A DNA stretch of 64,000 nucleotides from Betaproteobacteria bacterium (GCA_025363575.1 JANYDM010000063.1:1-64000), one strand, 5' to 3'; shown: positions 1 to 8,680, counted from the stretch's first letter. The notes: a model not told the origin generated them from the sequence alone. Numbers and translations: made by a program.

Positions 1-256
1 GTCTGTATCTGCTCGACAAAACGCCGGCGAGTAAACAGGGCCGGAGTCATTTAATGCCGGTGAGCGATGCAATCCGCCCGCCTTTTAATTGATGGCTTGC
101 CCTCTTTAACAATCGTGTGGATTTTAGAGGTTCAATACTCGGTGTTTTTAATATCGTTTGATTTATCAGCCCCGAGCTGCTGGGGTAACGCGATGCCTTT
201 CAGACCCACGGCGGCCGCTGCTTTCTCGACCTTTTGCCTCTCGTGAGGTGATCTCC
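1..256. other. Region without an assignable gene at window start
   Basis: No convincing gene is seen between the window edge and the stop of the Bug receptor gene. A reverse-strand ATG at 50 opens a frame (MTPALFTRRRFVEQIQ) that leaves the window at position 1. It could be the start of a neighbouring gene, but it has no clear ribosome binding site and only 16 codons are visible. Confidence 0.3.
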
Positions 257-1222
257 CTACTCCGGCTTGATGCCCACTTGCCTGATCAAAGCAGCGTACT
301 TGGCTGTTTCGACGCCTATAAATTTTGCAAATTCCTGCGGCGAGGTGCCGACCGGGTCGATTTCCGACTTCATCAACGCGGCCCGCGTGTCGGGGCGCTT
401 CAGAACTTCGAGTGTCTTCGCATTCACAAGATTGACGATCGCGGCGGGCGTGGCCGCCGGCATCAGGAACCCGTACCAGTTGCCCATTTCGTAACCGGGA
501 ATCCCGGATTCGATCATCGTCGGCACGTTGGGCGCGATCGCGGAACGCTGCCTGCCCGTTACTGCGAGCGCGCGCAGCCTGCCCGCCTGCACCTGCGTCC
601 ACGACAGGTACACGCTGGTGATCGTGAACGACACTTCCCCCGCTAGCACCGCGGTGAAATGCGCGGGCGATTTGTACGGCACGGACAGAAATGTGATGCC
701 GGCGTCGCCTTCGAGCAGCGCGCCGGCAAGATGCGTCGCGGAGCCGACGCCGGTATGCGAGAAGGAAAGTTGCCCTGGCGCTTTCTTCGCGAGCGCGATC
801 AGTTCCTTGACGTTCTTCGCGGGCACCGACGGATGCGCTACGAGCATGTAAGGCTGGGTGCCGACGAGCGCAACCGGCGCAAAATCCTTCGCGGAATCGT
901 ACGGCAGCTTCCTGAAGAGGCTGCCGTTGATCGCGAGCCCGCCCGTAGTGCCGAGATACATCGTGTAGCCGTCAGGTGGCGACTTGGCGGTGATCTCAGC
1001 GGCGATGATGCCGCTGGCGCCCGGCCGGTTGTCGTAAACGAACGGCTGCCCGAGTGCGGCGCCCAGCTTGTCGCCGACGATGCGCGCGACGACGTCAGTG
1101 CTGCCGCCCGCGCCGCCGGTGATTACAAAGCGGATGGGTTTTGTCGGGTAGTCCTGCGCGAAGGCAACCGCGGCGGCGAAGGCAATGGGACTTAACCAGT
1201 TGGCACAGCGCGTTGCGGGCAT
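257..1222 (-). CDS. Bug/TctC-family periplasmic solute receptor
   Basis: A 321-residue periplasmic binding protein of the Bug family, the extracytoplasmic receptors of tripartite tricarboxylate transporters that bind small carboxylates. Residues 1-22 form a signal peptide ending at AFAQ. The mature protein begins with the family's DYPTKPIRFV block, followed by GGSTDVVAR and the YDNRPGASG segment that shapes the carboxylate pocket. It is the last gene of a five-gene reverse-strand operon, 8 bases after a CoA-transferase. No TctA/TctB membrane genes lie nearby, as is common for Bug proteins. The ligand cannot be read from sequence; the neighbours suggest a branched di- or tricarboxylate. Confidence 0.9.
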   Translation of the reverse strand: MPATRCANWLSPIAFAAAVAFAQDYPTKPIRFVITGGAGGSTDVVARIVGDKLGAALGQPFVYDNRPGASGIIAAEITAKSPPDGYTMYLGTTGGLAINGSLFRKLPYDSAKDFAPVALVGTQPYMLVAHPSVPAKNVKELIALAKKAPGQLSFSHTGVGSATHLAGALLEGDAGITFLSVPYKSPAHFTAVLAGEVSFTITSVYLSWTQVQAGRLRALAVTGRQRSAIAPNVPTMIESGIPGYEMGNWYGFLMPAATPAAIVNLVNAKTLEVLKRPDTRAALMKSEIDPVGTSPQEFAKFIGVETAKYAALIRQVGIKPE

Positions 1223-1230
1223 TTTGAGGG

Positions 1231-2490
1231 CTATTGATCGCTCGGGTCGGTATTAAGCATCTTGTCCGAGCGCAATACGATTTTTTCCGCCTTCAGCGCC
1301 TCGATGGCTTTGGCGGAATAGCCGAGCGTCGCGAGTATCGCGTCGGTATGCGCGCCGAGGCCGCCGGGCTGCTCGCGCACTTTGAATTCCGCGGTGCGCC
1401 CCATCGTGATTGGCAGCTTCGGCACCTTGAACGGCTTGTCGCCGATCTTGAGGTGCATCCAATGGCCGCCTTCATTCATATGCTTCTCGTTGACAAGATC
1501 GAGCGGCGTGTTCACCGGCGAGAACGGCACCAGCGCTTTGTACAATCGCCCGGCGATGTCGTCGTACTCGAGCGTCACGACCGCCTCGGCCACGCGCTCG
1601 TTGATGCGTGGCTTGTGCGCGCCGCGCTTCTTGTTGCTGTTGAACTCGGTGGAGTCGCGCCAGTCGGCAAAGCCGAGCGCATCGCACAGTCCCGTCCAGT
1701 GCCGGTTGCCCGTCACCGCAATAAAAATATCGCGGCCGCTCTTGGTCGGAAACAGGCGATACACACCCCAGCCCATGTTGGCGCCCATGCCGCTTGAGCG
1801 CGAGCCGCGCGGCGGCGGGTTGACGCCGTTCATCTGCGCGCCGAATACGTACTGGCTGATCCAGAACACGATCGTCTCGTAGAGGCCCGCTTCTATGTTG
1901 TCGCCTTCGCCCGTGGTCTCGCGGCGATAAAGCGCGGCGAGGATGCCTATCACGCCGTAAGTCGCGGCGCCGATATCCGTGATGGACGCGCCCGCGCGCA
2001 TCGGCTGGCCCTGGGTCCCGGTCAGATAGGCAAGCCCGCCGCCCATCTGCGCGAGCTCGTCGAGAAACGGCCGGTCGCTGTACGGCCCGGGCAGAAAACC
2101 TTTGACCGAGCAATAGATGATGCGCGGATTGATCTTGCGCGCCCATTCGTAATCGAGACCGAGCCGCTTGATCGCGCCGGGCGCGAAATTGTCGAGCACG
2201 ACGTCCGCCTTCGCGACGAGCTCGCCGAAAATTTTCTTGCCGGCATCTTTGCGCAGGTCGAGCGCGAGATATTGCTTGTTGCGGTTGAACGAGTAAAAAG
2301 TCTGCCCCCCGTTCGACTGGCTGCGCGCCGTGTCGCCGCTCGCCGGGTGCTCGATCTTGATCACTTCCGCGCCGAGATCGCCGAGCATCACGCCGCCGGA
2401 CGGCCCGGCGACGATGTGGCTCAACTCGAGGACGCGCACGCCCTCGAGCGGCAGCTTTTGCTGCCGCGCAGCCTGCTTCGCTTCCGCCAT
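1231..2490 (-). CDS. CaiB/BaiF (family III) CoA-transferase
   Basis: A 419-residue class III CoA-transferase, which moves CoA between a CoA thioester donor and a free carboxylic acid. The N-terminus has the family block LPLEGVRVLELSHIVAGP, then LGDLGAEVIKIE. The catalytic Asp is expected at about residue 172 in GASITDIGAATYG, which is conserved. Length is normal for the family. The start lies 2 bases after the stop of the HMG-CoA-lyase-like gene, so the two are probably co-transcribed and coupled. Next to a lyase, its likely role is to activate a hydroxy-acid (for example a methylmalate) to the CoA ester that the lyase cleaves; that substrate is inferred only. Confidence 0.9.
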   Translation of the reverse strand: MAEAKQAARQQKLPLEGVRVLELSHIVAGPSGGVMLGDLGAEVIKIEHPASGDTARSQSNGGQTFYSFNRNKQYLALDLRKDAGKKIFGELVAKADVVLDNFAPGAIKRLGLDYEWARKINPRIIYCSVKGFLPGPYSDRPFLDELAQMGGGLAYLTGTQGQPMRAGASITDIGAATYGVIGILAALYRRETTGEGDNIEAGLYETIVFWISQYVFGAQMNGVNPPPRGSRSSGMGANMGWGVYRLFPTKSGRDIFIAVTGNRHWTGLCDALGFADWRDSTEFNSNKKRGAHKPRINERVAEAVVTLEYDDIAGRLYKALVPFSPVNTPLDLVNEKHMNEGGHWMHLKIGDKPFKVPKLPITMGRTAEFKVREQPGGLGAHTDAILATLGYSAKAIEALKAEKIVLRSDKMLNTDPSDQ

Positions 2491-2492
2491 GA

Positions 2493-3641
2493 TTACTTCG
2501 CTACGCGCAGCGGCGTCGGTACGGGCGTCTCCGTCGCGGACGCTTCAGGACGCTGCCAGCTCGTGATCGGCTTGGCCCACGGCGACGCGGCGCCGGCGTA
2601 CGCTTTCGGGCCGAGAATAAAATGTTTGGCCTGCGCGAGAGTCTCGATGCGCGGCATGTCCATCGCATAGAGTTTGTCGAAGTGCGGCCGCGGGCCCGCC
2701 TTGGAGACGAATCCATAGAGCGGATGACCGACGACTTCTTCCGCCATCCACACGACTTCGATCAGCTTGTAGAGATCGACGCCGGTATGAATTCCCATCT
2801 CTTCGAACATATGCATTACGTCTTCGGTCGCTATCATCATCGCGGCCTGGCCCATTCCGCAATACGGGCAGCCTGCCATGCCACCGATCGCCGTTTGCAG
2901 GCGCATCGTGTCGTTGCTGTCGAGCACGCGCAACGCAGCGTAAATCGACGCCAGTGCGACTCCGCGCGCATTGTGCAGATGCAGATTAAAGTCGGTAATC
3001 GTGGGCCACCGTTTCTTGATCTCGACGATCGTACGCTCGACCTGGTGCGGCATGTTCCAGCCCGTCGCATCCGAAAATCCGACCCGCTTCACCGGCAGCC
3101 CTGCTTCGTTCCACGCCTGCACCATGCGATCGAGCATGGCCATCAGCTTTTCGGTCGGCACTTCGCCGGTCCAGTTGGAGCCGAAGCAATTGCTGACATT
3201 CATGCCGCCTTCTTTGGCGCCTTTGGAAATGGCCTTCTCTATCATCTTCGGCCACGCCGCGATTTGCTGCGCCTGCGTGCGATTGGTGTTGCGCTGCGCA
3301 AACACGTCGCACATGTCGACGCGCGTCGAATACTCGTGCGCTTTGGGCGATAGCGGCGGCGTGAATTCAGCCGCGCGGTCCATGCCCTTCTCGTTCAATG
3401 CCGTATACGTATAGCGCACGCCCGGTTTCGGCGTGAACGCGCGCACGAGATCGTCCATGCAGGCCATCTGCGGCGTCCACTTCGGGCTCACGAACGAGCC
3501 GACAGCGATTTCCTTGAGGCCTGTTTCCGACAATGCGTTGAGCAGGCGCACTTTCGCTTCGAGCGGAATATCGGGGTTCTCGATCTGCAACCCGTCGCGC
3601 ATGCCTTCTTCGGTATGGATGATTTTGGGATAGCCGCTCAT
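2493..3641 (-). CDS. HMG-CoA lyase-like aldolase (DRE-TIM family)
   Basis: A 382-residue member of the HMG-CoA lyase/isopropylmalate synthase TIM-barrel family. The N-terminal catalytic segment is EEGMRDGLQ (Arg15, Asp16), the metal-binding HxH motif is NLHLHNARG, and the loop with the catalytic Cys is GMAGCPYCGMG. Typical HMG-CoA lyases are about 300 residues, so the roughly 80-residue excess, mostly C-terminal, is unusual. I chose the ATG at 3641 because MSGYPKIIHTEEG starts just before the conserved segment; an in-frame ATG at 3665 would overlap the upstream stop. Its neighbours are a two-subunit hydratase and a CoA-transferase, which argues for cleavage of a hydroxyacyl-CoA made by them rather than leucine catabolism, since no other leucine-degradation gene is present. 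Confidence 0.85.
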   Translation of the reverse strand: MSGYPKIIHTEEGMRDGLQIENPDIPLEAKVRLLNALSETGLKEIAVGSFVSPKWTPQMACMDDLVRAFTPKPGVRYTYTALNEKGMDRAAEFTPPLSPKAHEYSTRVDMCDVFAQRNTNRTQAQQIAAWPKMIEKAISKGAKEGGMNVSNCFGSNWTGEVPTEKLMAMLDRMVQAWNEAGLPVKRVGFSDATGWNMPHQVERTIVEIKKRWPTITDFNLHLHNARGVALASIYAALRVLDSNDTMRLQTAIGGMAGCPYCGMGQAAMMIATEDVMHMFEEMGIHTGVDLYKLIEVVWMAEEVVGHPLYGFVSKAGPRPHFDKLYAMDMPRIETLAQAKHFILGPKAYAGAASPWAKPITSWQRPEASATETPVPTPLRVAK

Positions 3642-3661
3642 GGTGTGCACCTTTGTCGGGT

Positions 3662-4177
3662 TCAAGTGGATGAATTCTGGGTTTGAGGCTCAATGATACC
3701 TTTCAACTCGAGCAGCGGGTAAATGCCCCCCGCCTGCAGGAGGTCCAGCAGCTTCTCCGGCAGCACCTTCGCCGTCAACGACTTGCCGGTCGTTATGTTG
3801 CGCACCGCGCCGCCGGCGAAATCGACTTCTGCCACATCGCCTTCAGAGAAAAGATTCGACACGCCCGGACATTCCATCGCCGGAAACGCATAATTTACGC
3901 AGTTGCGGAAAAAAAGGCCGTTGATGGATTCCGCGAGCAGGCAGCTCAAGCCGAGGTTCTTCAGCGAGCGCGACGCCGGCCGGCTCGAGCCCATGCCGAA
4001 ATTCTTGCCGCCGATAATGATGTCGCCGGGCTTCACTTCATCGACCCAGCCCGGACGATTGGCCTTGAAGATCAGCTTCACCTGCTCGACCTGGCTCAGA
4101 TAGATCGAGCCGCTCGGCAGGATCAGGTCGGTGTTGATATTGGCTGGAAATTTCCAGACTCTTGCTGAGAACTTCAT
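3662..4177 (-). CDS. Aconitase/IPM-isomerase-type small subunit (LeuD-like)
   Basis: A 171-residue swivel-domain subunit of the isopropylmalate isomerase/homoaconitase family. It carries WKFPANINTDLILPSG at the N-terminus and GKNFGMGSSRPAS, the substrate-binding loop of the family. The ATG at 4177 gives a protein of the usual length; the frame is open further upstream, but that part only overlaps the large-subunit gene. It starts 38 bases after the large-subunit stop. The pair lacks leuA and leuB neighbours, so it is probably a catabolic hydratase or isomerase rather than leucine biosynthesis. Dimethylmaleate or citraconate hydratase activities are known for this family. Confidence 0.85.
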   Translation of the reverse strand: MKFSARVWKFPANINTDLILPSGSIYLSQVEQVKLIFKANRPGWVDEVKPGDIIIGGKNFGMGSSRPASRSLKNLGLSCLLAESINGLFFRNCVNYAFPAMECPGVSNLFSEGDVAEVDFAGGAVRNITTGKSLTAKVLPEKLLDLLQAGGIYPLLELKGIIEPQTQNSST

Positions 4178-4215
4178 ACTAATTCCAAATAACCGCCGAT
4201 AACCGCGGTTAACAT

Positions 4216-5469
4216 TCAGTTTAGAAACTCGCGCGGATCGGTGATGACGCCGCGAATAGCAGACGCCGCAACAGTCGCCGGCGAACCCATGAAGATACGC
4301 GCGCTGGCTTCGCCCATGCGGCCTTTGAAATTGCGCGTCGAAGCGGTGATGCACGTTTCGTTGGCGCCGAGGATACCCATGTGGGTGCCGCCGCAAGCAC
4401 CGCAGGTCGATGCCGTCACCACGGCGCCGGCGTTGACGAGCGTGGTGATGATGCCGGCTTCGCTGGCGGCGCGGTATACCGACTGCGAGGCGGGCGTAAC
4501 GATAAAGCGCACGCGCGGATCGACACGCCGGCCGCGCACGACCTCCGCCGCCAGCGCGAGATCTTCCAGGGTGCCGTTCGCGCACGAGCCGACGAAAGCC
4601 TGGTCGATGCGCGTGCCCGCCGCGGCCGCCACCGGCTGCGAGTTTTCGATCACGCTGTCGGGAAACGCGACGAGCGGCTGCAGGTCGGCGAGTTCGAATT
4701 TGCGCACGGCCTGATAGGTCGCATCGGCATCAGCATATACGCATTCGAATTCTTCCTTGGTACGCGCGCGCAGCCAGTCATTCATCACTTCGTCGGCATC
4801 GAAAATGGAAAAGTCCGCGGAGAGCTCGGTCGACATCGTGGTCAGCGTTTTGCGCGCGCTGATGGAAAGATCGGCCAGCGCGGGGCCGCCGTACTCGATG
4901 TTCGTATTCGTGTGGTCACCGTACTTGCCGGCAATCTGCAGGAACGCGTCTTTCATAGTGACGCCCTTGGCGAGCTTGCCCGAGAGTTCGTAGCGTATCG
5001 TTTCGCCAACGATAAACCACGTCTCGCCCATTGTTGCCGCGTAGACGACATCCGGTATGCCGACGCCTCGCGCAAGGCAGTTGAACACACCCGCACTGCC
5101 GGTATGCGAGTCGCTGCATACGAGCAATGAACCCGGCAGCGCGTAGCCGAAGTCCGCCACCAGCTGGTGACTGATACCCTGGTCGTAGCCGATGTCGTGA
5201 AAGCGCTTGATGCCGAATTGCTCGACGAATTGGCGCGCAGTCTGGTGGGAGGCGGCACCCGCCTTGTCCGGCGTCGGCGCGCGATGATCGAGCACGACGA
5301 TGACGCGCTCGGGGTGATCGAGGCGCTTCACCTTGCGCCAGCGGCCGGGGGCAAACATCGTATCGACGAGCACGACGGTATCCACACCCACCGTCACCAT
5401 GTCACCGGGGCTGACTTTGGCGCGGCCGGTCTTCTTCGCCAGGATTTTTTCGGTGAGCGTCATGCCCAT
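4216..5469 (-). CDS. Aconitase/IPM-isomerase-type large subunit (LeuC-like)
   Basis: A 417-residue catalytic subunit with a [4Fe-4S] cluster. Cluster cysteines are visible in FVGSCANGTLEDL and in the CGACGGTH segment, and the N-terminal MTLTEKILA and mid-protein SDSHTGSAG blocks are family signatures. The first gene of the operon, it is followed by the small subunit. Its length matches the short (about 420) archaeal-type large subunit and not the roughly 470-residue enterobacterial LeuC, as in many uncharacterised betaproteobacterial paralogues. Two ATGs (5469, 5463) are possible starts. Reversible hydration/dehydration of a hydroxy-dicarboxylate is expected; the substrate is unknown. Confidence 0.87.
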   Translation of the reverse strand: MGMTLTEKILAKKTGRAKVSPGDMVTVGVDTVVLVDTMFAPGRWRKVKRLDHPERVIVVLDHRAPTPDKAGAASHQTARQFVEQFGIKRFHDIGYDQGISHQLVADFGYALPGSLLVCSDSHTGSAGVFNCLARGVGIPDVVYAATMGETWFIVGETIRYELSGKLAKGVTMKDAFLQIAGKYGDHTNTNIEYGGPALADLSISARKTLTTMSTELSADFSIFDADEVMNDWLRARTKEEFECVYADADATYQAVRKFELADLQPLVAFPDSVIENSQPVAAAAGTRIDQAFVGSCANGTLEDLALAAEVVRGRRVDPRVRFIVTPASQSVYRAASEAGIITTLVNAGAVVTASTCGACGGTHMGILGANETCITASTRNFKGRMGEASARIFMGSPATVAASAIRGVITDPREFLN

Positions 5470-5580
5470 GGCACTGTTCCGGAGCGAAAGCTACGTCGGG
5501 GGGAGGGAGGGAAATTGTAATCTATTTGTGCGTGTGCCCGCTGTTTGCCAGACGCAGGACCAAAACCTGCAGTGCAAACG

Positions 5581-5988
5581 CTAGAAACGCCGAAAAAGTT
5601 TTTCGATCGAGCGCAGATAAGGCAGGCGCGGCGGAGCGAAGAGCCAACCCGCGGCGACGCCAACTGCATCCGCTGCCATGTCCGCGACTTCGAATGACCG
5701 GTAGCCGGTCCAGCGCTGAACGAATTCCAGGCCCACGCCGAGGGCGATAAAGCCGGCCGCGCTTTGCACGCGGCGAGCCGGCTGCTCATACAGATTCGCG
5801 AACCACGACATCAACGCGGCATACGCAAATACGTGCCCGAACTTGTCGCCCTCCTCGACGGGTATCTCGACGGGATGAGGTGTGAGCGAAAGATAAACGA
5901 CGAGCAGCACCAATGCCCAGCCCGCTGCCAGCCAGTAGCGGCGAAATAACAGCGCTGCGTCAGAGGGCGGGCCTGGAGGCGACGTCAA
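5581..5988 (-). CDS. VanZ-like membrane protein
   Basis: A 135-residue protein with about four hydrophobic segments, assigned to the VanZ-like family by its spacing of short helices and the motifs SLTPHP, GDKFGHVFAYAALM and FVQRWTGYRSFEVADMAADAVG. VanZ-like proteins are inner-membrane proteins of mostly unknown role; the name comes from a teicoplanin-resistance accessory gene, but resistance should not be inferred here. The longest frame starts at a TTG (5988) without a clear ribosome binding site, so the start is uncertain. It stands alone between the operon of the hydratase and the peroxidase gene. Confidence 0.75.
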   Translation of the reverse strand: MTSPPGPPSDAALLFRRYWLAAGWALVLLVVYLSLTPHPVEIPVEEGDKFGHVFAYAALMSWFANLYEQPARRVQSAAGFIALGVGLEFVQRWTGYRSFEVADMAADAVGVAAGWLFAPPRLPYLRSIEKLFRRF

Positions 5989-6107
5989 GCAGATCCGTCA
6001 ATGCGATTAAATACCGTGGCCTCATTGTACGCGCCGGCACCGGGCAAGGTTGGCGGGAATTGCCGGGCTGGCGGCTGCGCGCCGGCAAAATATGTCTGGC
6101 GCGCGCA

Positions 6108-7355
6108 TTATCGACAATTTGAAGTCCTGGACGTTCGCGTGACCGGCGCCACGGCGCGATTCTCCGTCAACGATTTGAGGAAAGCCACGACATCGTCGAT
6201 TTCCTGCGCCGACAGGTCCAGGGGCTTCAGCAGTTTGTCGACGGGCAGGGTCTGCGGCACGCCATCGCTATCGTATAAATGCGCCTGGTGCAGCAGACCG
6301 GGGTCCATGGCCGAATAATGCCTGACGACATCGCCCAGCGTGGCGAGATGGCCGTTGTGCATGTACGGCGCGGTCACCGCGACGTTGCGCAGCGAAGGGA
6401 TTCGGAACTGCTCATAGTTTTGCGGGCCGAGCGCCACATGGCGGGTTGCTACGGCGCTCGCGCGAACCGCATTGTCGTTGTACGGACCCGCCAGATTGAA
6501 GCGACTCGCCTGCAGCATCTTGATGCCCTGGTAACGCCCCCAGTCGACGCTGCCCAGCTTGCGCAACACCGGAATACCGATCTCGTGAAATTCGCCGTTG
6601 GTGAAATTCGGCCCGAAGTGACACAGGCTGCACCCGCCCTTGCCGATGAAAATACGCAGCCCGCGTTGCGCGTCCGGCGGATAGCGCGCCGCGGCACCGC
6701 GGTCGCCGCGCGCGAGCGCATCGCGAAAATCGTCGAACGATGTGCGTCCGCTGACGAGCGTTTCCTGATAAGCCGCCAGCGCCTTGGCCACATTGACGAG
6801 CACTGCTTCGTCATCTTCAGGCGCCGGTGCGCCGCCAAAGGCCCGTCGATAGCTGCAGCGCAGTTCGCTATCGCCGCGCAGCAGCCCGGCGATGTGGCGC
6901 TCGCCGGCCGCCAGCTCGCGGGCGTCGAGCAGCGGCCGCATGCTTTGCGCCCACAAGCTGTCATTCGCACCGTCCCAGCCGAACCAGCGGTTGTAGCGCA
7001 CATTAAGAAGGCTCGGCGTGTTGCGGTCGACTTCTTCCAGCCCCATGCCGAGCTTGCGGCCATCGGCGAAGTTTTTTTCCGGGAAGTGGCAACTCGCGCA
7101 CGACAGGCCGGCGCCGGCCGCGAGGCGCTGCTCGAAGAACAGCCGCTCGCCAAGCGCGATCGCATCGCGCCGGCCCGACGCCCGGTTGCTCGGGTCGCGT
7201 CCCCACGGCGGCGGCCACGGCCCGTGCTGCAGAATGCGGCGAAGCTCGGCCGGCGTGAAATCCAGCAACCGCGGGTCTGCGCCTGCCGGCGCGGGCCGCC
7301 AGGTCATGCATGCCGCAACCAAGCACGCGGCGAGAAAAATCCCTCGCACAATCAC
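6108..7355 (-). CDS. Di-heme cytochrome c peroxidase (MauG/CcpA family)
   Basis: A 415-residue periplasmic di-heme protein. It has a signal peptide (residues 1-26) and two heme c sites, CASCH at residues 86-90 and CSLCH at 242-246, spaced as in bacterial cytochrome c peroxidases and MauG. Such proteins reduce hydrogen peroxide or carry out high-valent iron oxidations using electrons from small cytochromes. The start codon overlaps the stop of the preceding YtkA-like gene by 4 bases, so the two are translationally coupled. The partner gene suggests a secreted, metal-related or maturation role rather than a classic peroxide-stress gene, but this is inference. Confidence 0.88.
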   Translation of the reverse strand: MIVRGIFLAACLVAACMTWRPAPAGADPRLLDFTPAELRRILQHGPWPPPWGRDPSNRASGRRDAIALGERLFFEQRLAAGAGLSCASCHFPEKNFADGRKLGMGLEEVDRNTPSLLNVRYNRWFGWDGANDSLWAQSMRPLLDARELAAGERHIAGLLRGDSELRCSYRRAFGGAPAPEDDEAVLVNVAKALAAYQETLVSGRTSFDDFRDALARGDRGAAARYPPDAQRGLRIFIGKGGCSLCHFGPNFTNGEFHEIGIPVLRKLGSVDWGRYQGIKMLQASRFNLAGPYNDNAVRASAVATRHVALGPQNYEQFRIPSLRNVAVTAPYMHNGHLATLGDVVRHYSAMDPGLLHQAHLYDSDGVPQTLPVDKLLKPLDLSAQEIDDVVAFLKSLTENRAVAPVTRTSRTSNCR

Positions 7356-7807
7356 TCGAGCACCAGGCTGCTCGCCAGCCGCTCAGTGCCGCCCGCGCTG
7401 TCGATGTCGAAAGTCAGCTCCCAGCGTCCGGGCATATGGAACATCAAACCTTCGGCGCGGAAGCGCGCGGCAGTTGCAGCTGCCGCGGATGACAAGCGCA
7501 GCACTGTCGGCCTGTAGTTCATGCCGTGCGCATGCTCCGGCATGGACGCGTCGACGACGACGCTCCGCACTCCCGGCGCCTGGTCTTTGACGCAAATAAC
7601 CAGCTCGATCGCAAATTGCCGGCCGACGGTTATTCTGGCCGGCTGCGTGCGATACGCAAGCCGGTAATCCCGCGCATCGAGGATTTGCGCGCCCCGCAAT
7701 TCGGCGCCGCACGCCGCCGCTGCGCATGTCTGCGCGCAGCTCATCGCAACGAGCGTCAATAGGGTCGCAAGTGGGCACCGCCTCCCGCCGTGCCGCACGA
7801 ACGTCAC
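7352..7807 (-). CDS. Secreted YtkA/FixH-like domain protein
   Basis: A protein of about 151 residues with an N-terminal signal peptide and a single beta-sandwich domain of the YtkA/FixH type, recognised by DASMPEHAHGMNYRP and GLMFHMPGRWELTFDID. I chose the GTG at 7807 because it overlaps the upstream stop (GTGA) and leaves a signal sequence ending near CAQTCAAAA; the frame is open further upstream. The 3' end overlaps the di-heme peroxidase start (ATGA), so the two products are probably made together. The histidines and methionines in the first motif could bind copper. Function is unproven. Confidence 0.7.
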   Translation of the reverse strand: MTFVRHGGRRCPLATLLTLVAMSCAQTCAAAACGAELRGAQILDARDYRLAYRTQPARITVGRQFAIELVICVKDQAPGVRSVVVDASMPEHAHGMNYRPTVLRLSSAAAATAARFRAEGLMFHMPGRWELTFDIDSAGGTERLASSLVLE

Positions 7808-8106
7808 AAGCCCAGAATGCGTCCGATTTCCGCGACGTACTGGCCGGTCTGGACGCTGTCGGCGACCGCCTCGTCTTTCAGCCGCTCGAACAGGCCGTGC
7901 ATGTCCTGCAGGCCTTCGCTCACCCAATGCGCGCGGCGCGCCGGCGAGTTGAGCACGTTCTTCAGGGTCTCGACTTCATCGCGCAAACGCTGCACGTCGG
8001 ACGAATTGTCGGTGACTTTCTGCAAGTCTTTCTCGAGCGCTGCGACGAGCTTCGCCGCCGCGTCAAAATTCACTTCGTGCCTGGCGCTGTCTTTTTCGAT
8101 GGTCAC
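7804..8106 (-). CDS. Small conserved coiled-coil protein, function unknown
   Basis: A 100-residue protein with a heptad-rich central part (KLVAALEKDLQKV, VQRLRDEVETLKNVL), suggesting an alpha-helical coiled coil, and no signal peptide or membrane segment. The GTG at 8106 is preceded by GAGG at a spacing of 5 bases and gives the natural N-terminus VTIEKDSARHEVNFD; the frame is open up to 8211 but that part looks noncoding. It overlaps the YtkA-like gene by 4 bases and so heads a three-gene operon with it and the peroxidase. I do not recognise a named family. Confidence 0.65.
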   Translation of the reverse strand: MTIEKDSARHEVNFDAAAKLVAALEKDLQKVTDNSSDVQRLRDEVETLKNVLNSPARRAHWVSEGLQDMHGLFERLKDEAVADSVQTGQYVAEIGRILGL

Positions 8107-8296
8107 GGCAACCTCATTGTTGATACTCCGCAACAGCATAGCGCCAAACAGCCCGCGCGAATATCGCCAGCGCAAAAAGGGTGGTGCGCGATTTTTTCCG
8201 GCGCGCGACACCGCCGGCGCAGTCTCATAGTACTATCCATCTTCAGGCTTGCACAATTAGGCCCGGCCACAAATCAATGCGGGGGGGAGAACGCTC

Positions 8297-8680
8297 ATGA
8301 AAACGAATCCTGTCTTAGGCGCAATACTGGCAACTCTGACAATCGCGCTGCTTGGCGCCTGCGGGTCGCCGCTGGCCCAGCCGCGCGGTCCGCGCGACGT
8401 CGCGCACATCTATTCGGGCGATGTCGTGTCATACAACTCGCAGGGCTCCAGATCCCGTGTGCAGGTAATCAATATCGACGGCAGGCCGATTGAGAATGGC
8501 TACGGTCCGCTCGAAATTCCGCCTGGCAACCATACTATCAATCTCAACTGCGACGGCGCTCCCCAGGCGCTCGACCTGATTGTCGCCCAAGGCGAGATCT
8601 ATCGATTCGTGGAGCGCACGACGGCCGGCGTGAAGGGATGCGTCGCACGCCTGTCGCGCGTACGCAGAGCCAACCCTTAG
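8297..8680 (+). CDS. Small putative lipoprotein, function unknown
   Basis: A 127-residue protein with a lipoprotein signal sequence: positive N-terminus MKTN, hydrophobic core and lipobox LLGAC with the acylated Cys at residue 22. A strong GGGGGGAGA ribosome binding site precedes the ATG. The mature part has EIPPGNHTINLNCDG, resembling the PEGA-like 'cost of making' beta segments seen in small envelope lipoproteins, and two further cysteines that could form a disulfide. It probably sits in the outer membrane. It is followed 43 bases later by nudC on the same strand. No specific role can be assigned. Confidence 0.7.
   Translation: MKTNPVLGAILATLTIALLGACGSPLAQPRGPRDVAHIYSGDVVSYNSQGSRSRVQVINIDGRPIENGYGPLEIPPGNHTINLNCDGAPQALDLIVAQGEIYRFVERTTAGVKGCVARLSRVRRANP

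Noticed and set aside
3662..5469. LeuC/LeuD as leucine biosynthesis
   Set aside because: No leuA or leuB is nearby, the large subunit is of the short class, and the operon partners are catabolic; kept as 'LeuC-like' and 'LeuD-like' without a gene symbol.
5581..5988. VanZ-like protein as a glycopeptide-resistance gene
   Set aside because: There is no vanHAX cluster, and VanZ-like domains are widespread in bacteria without this resistance.
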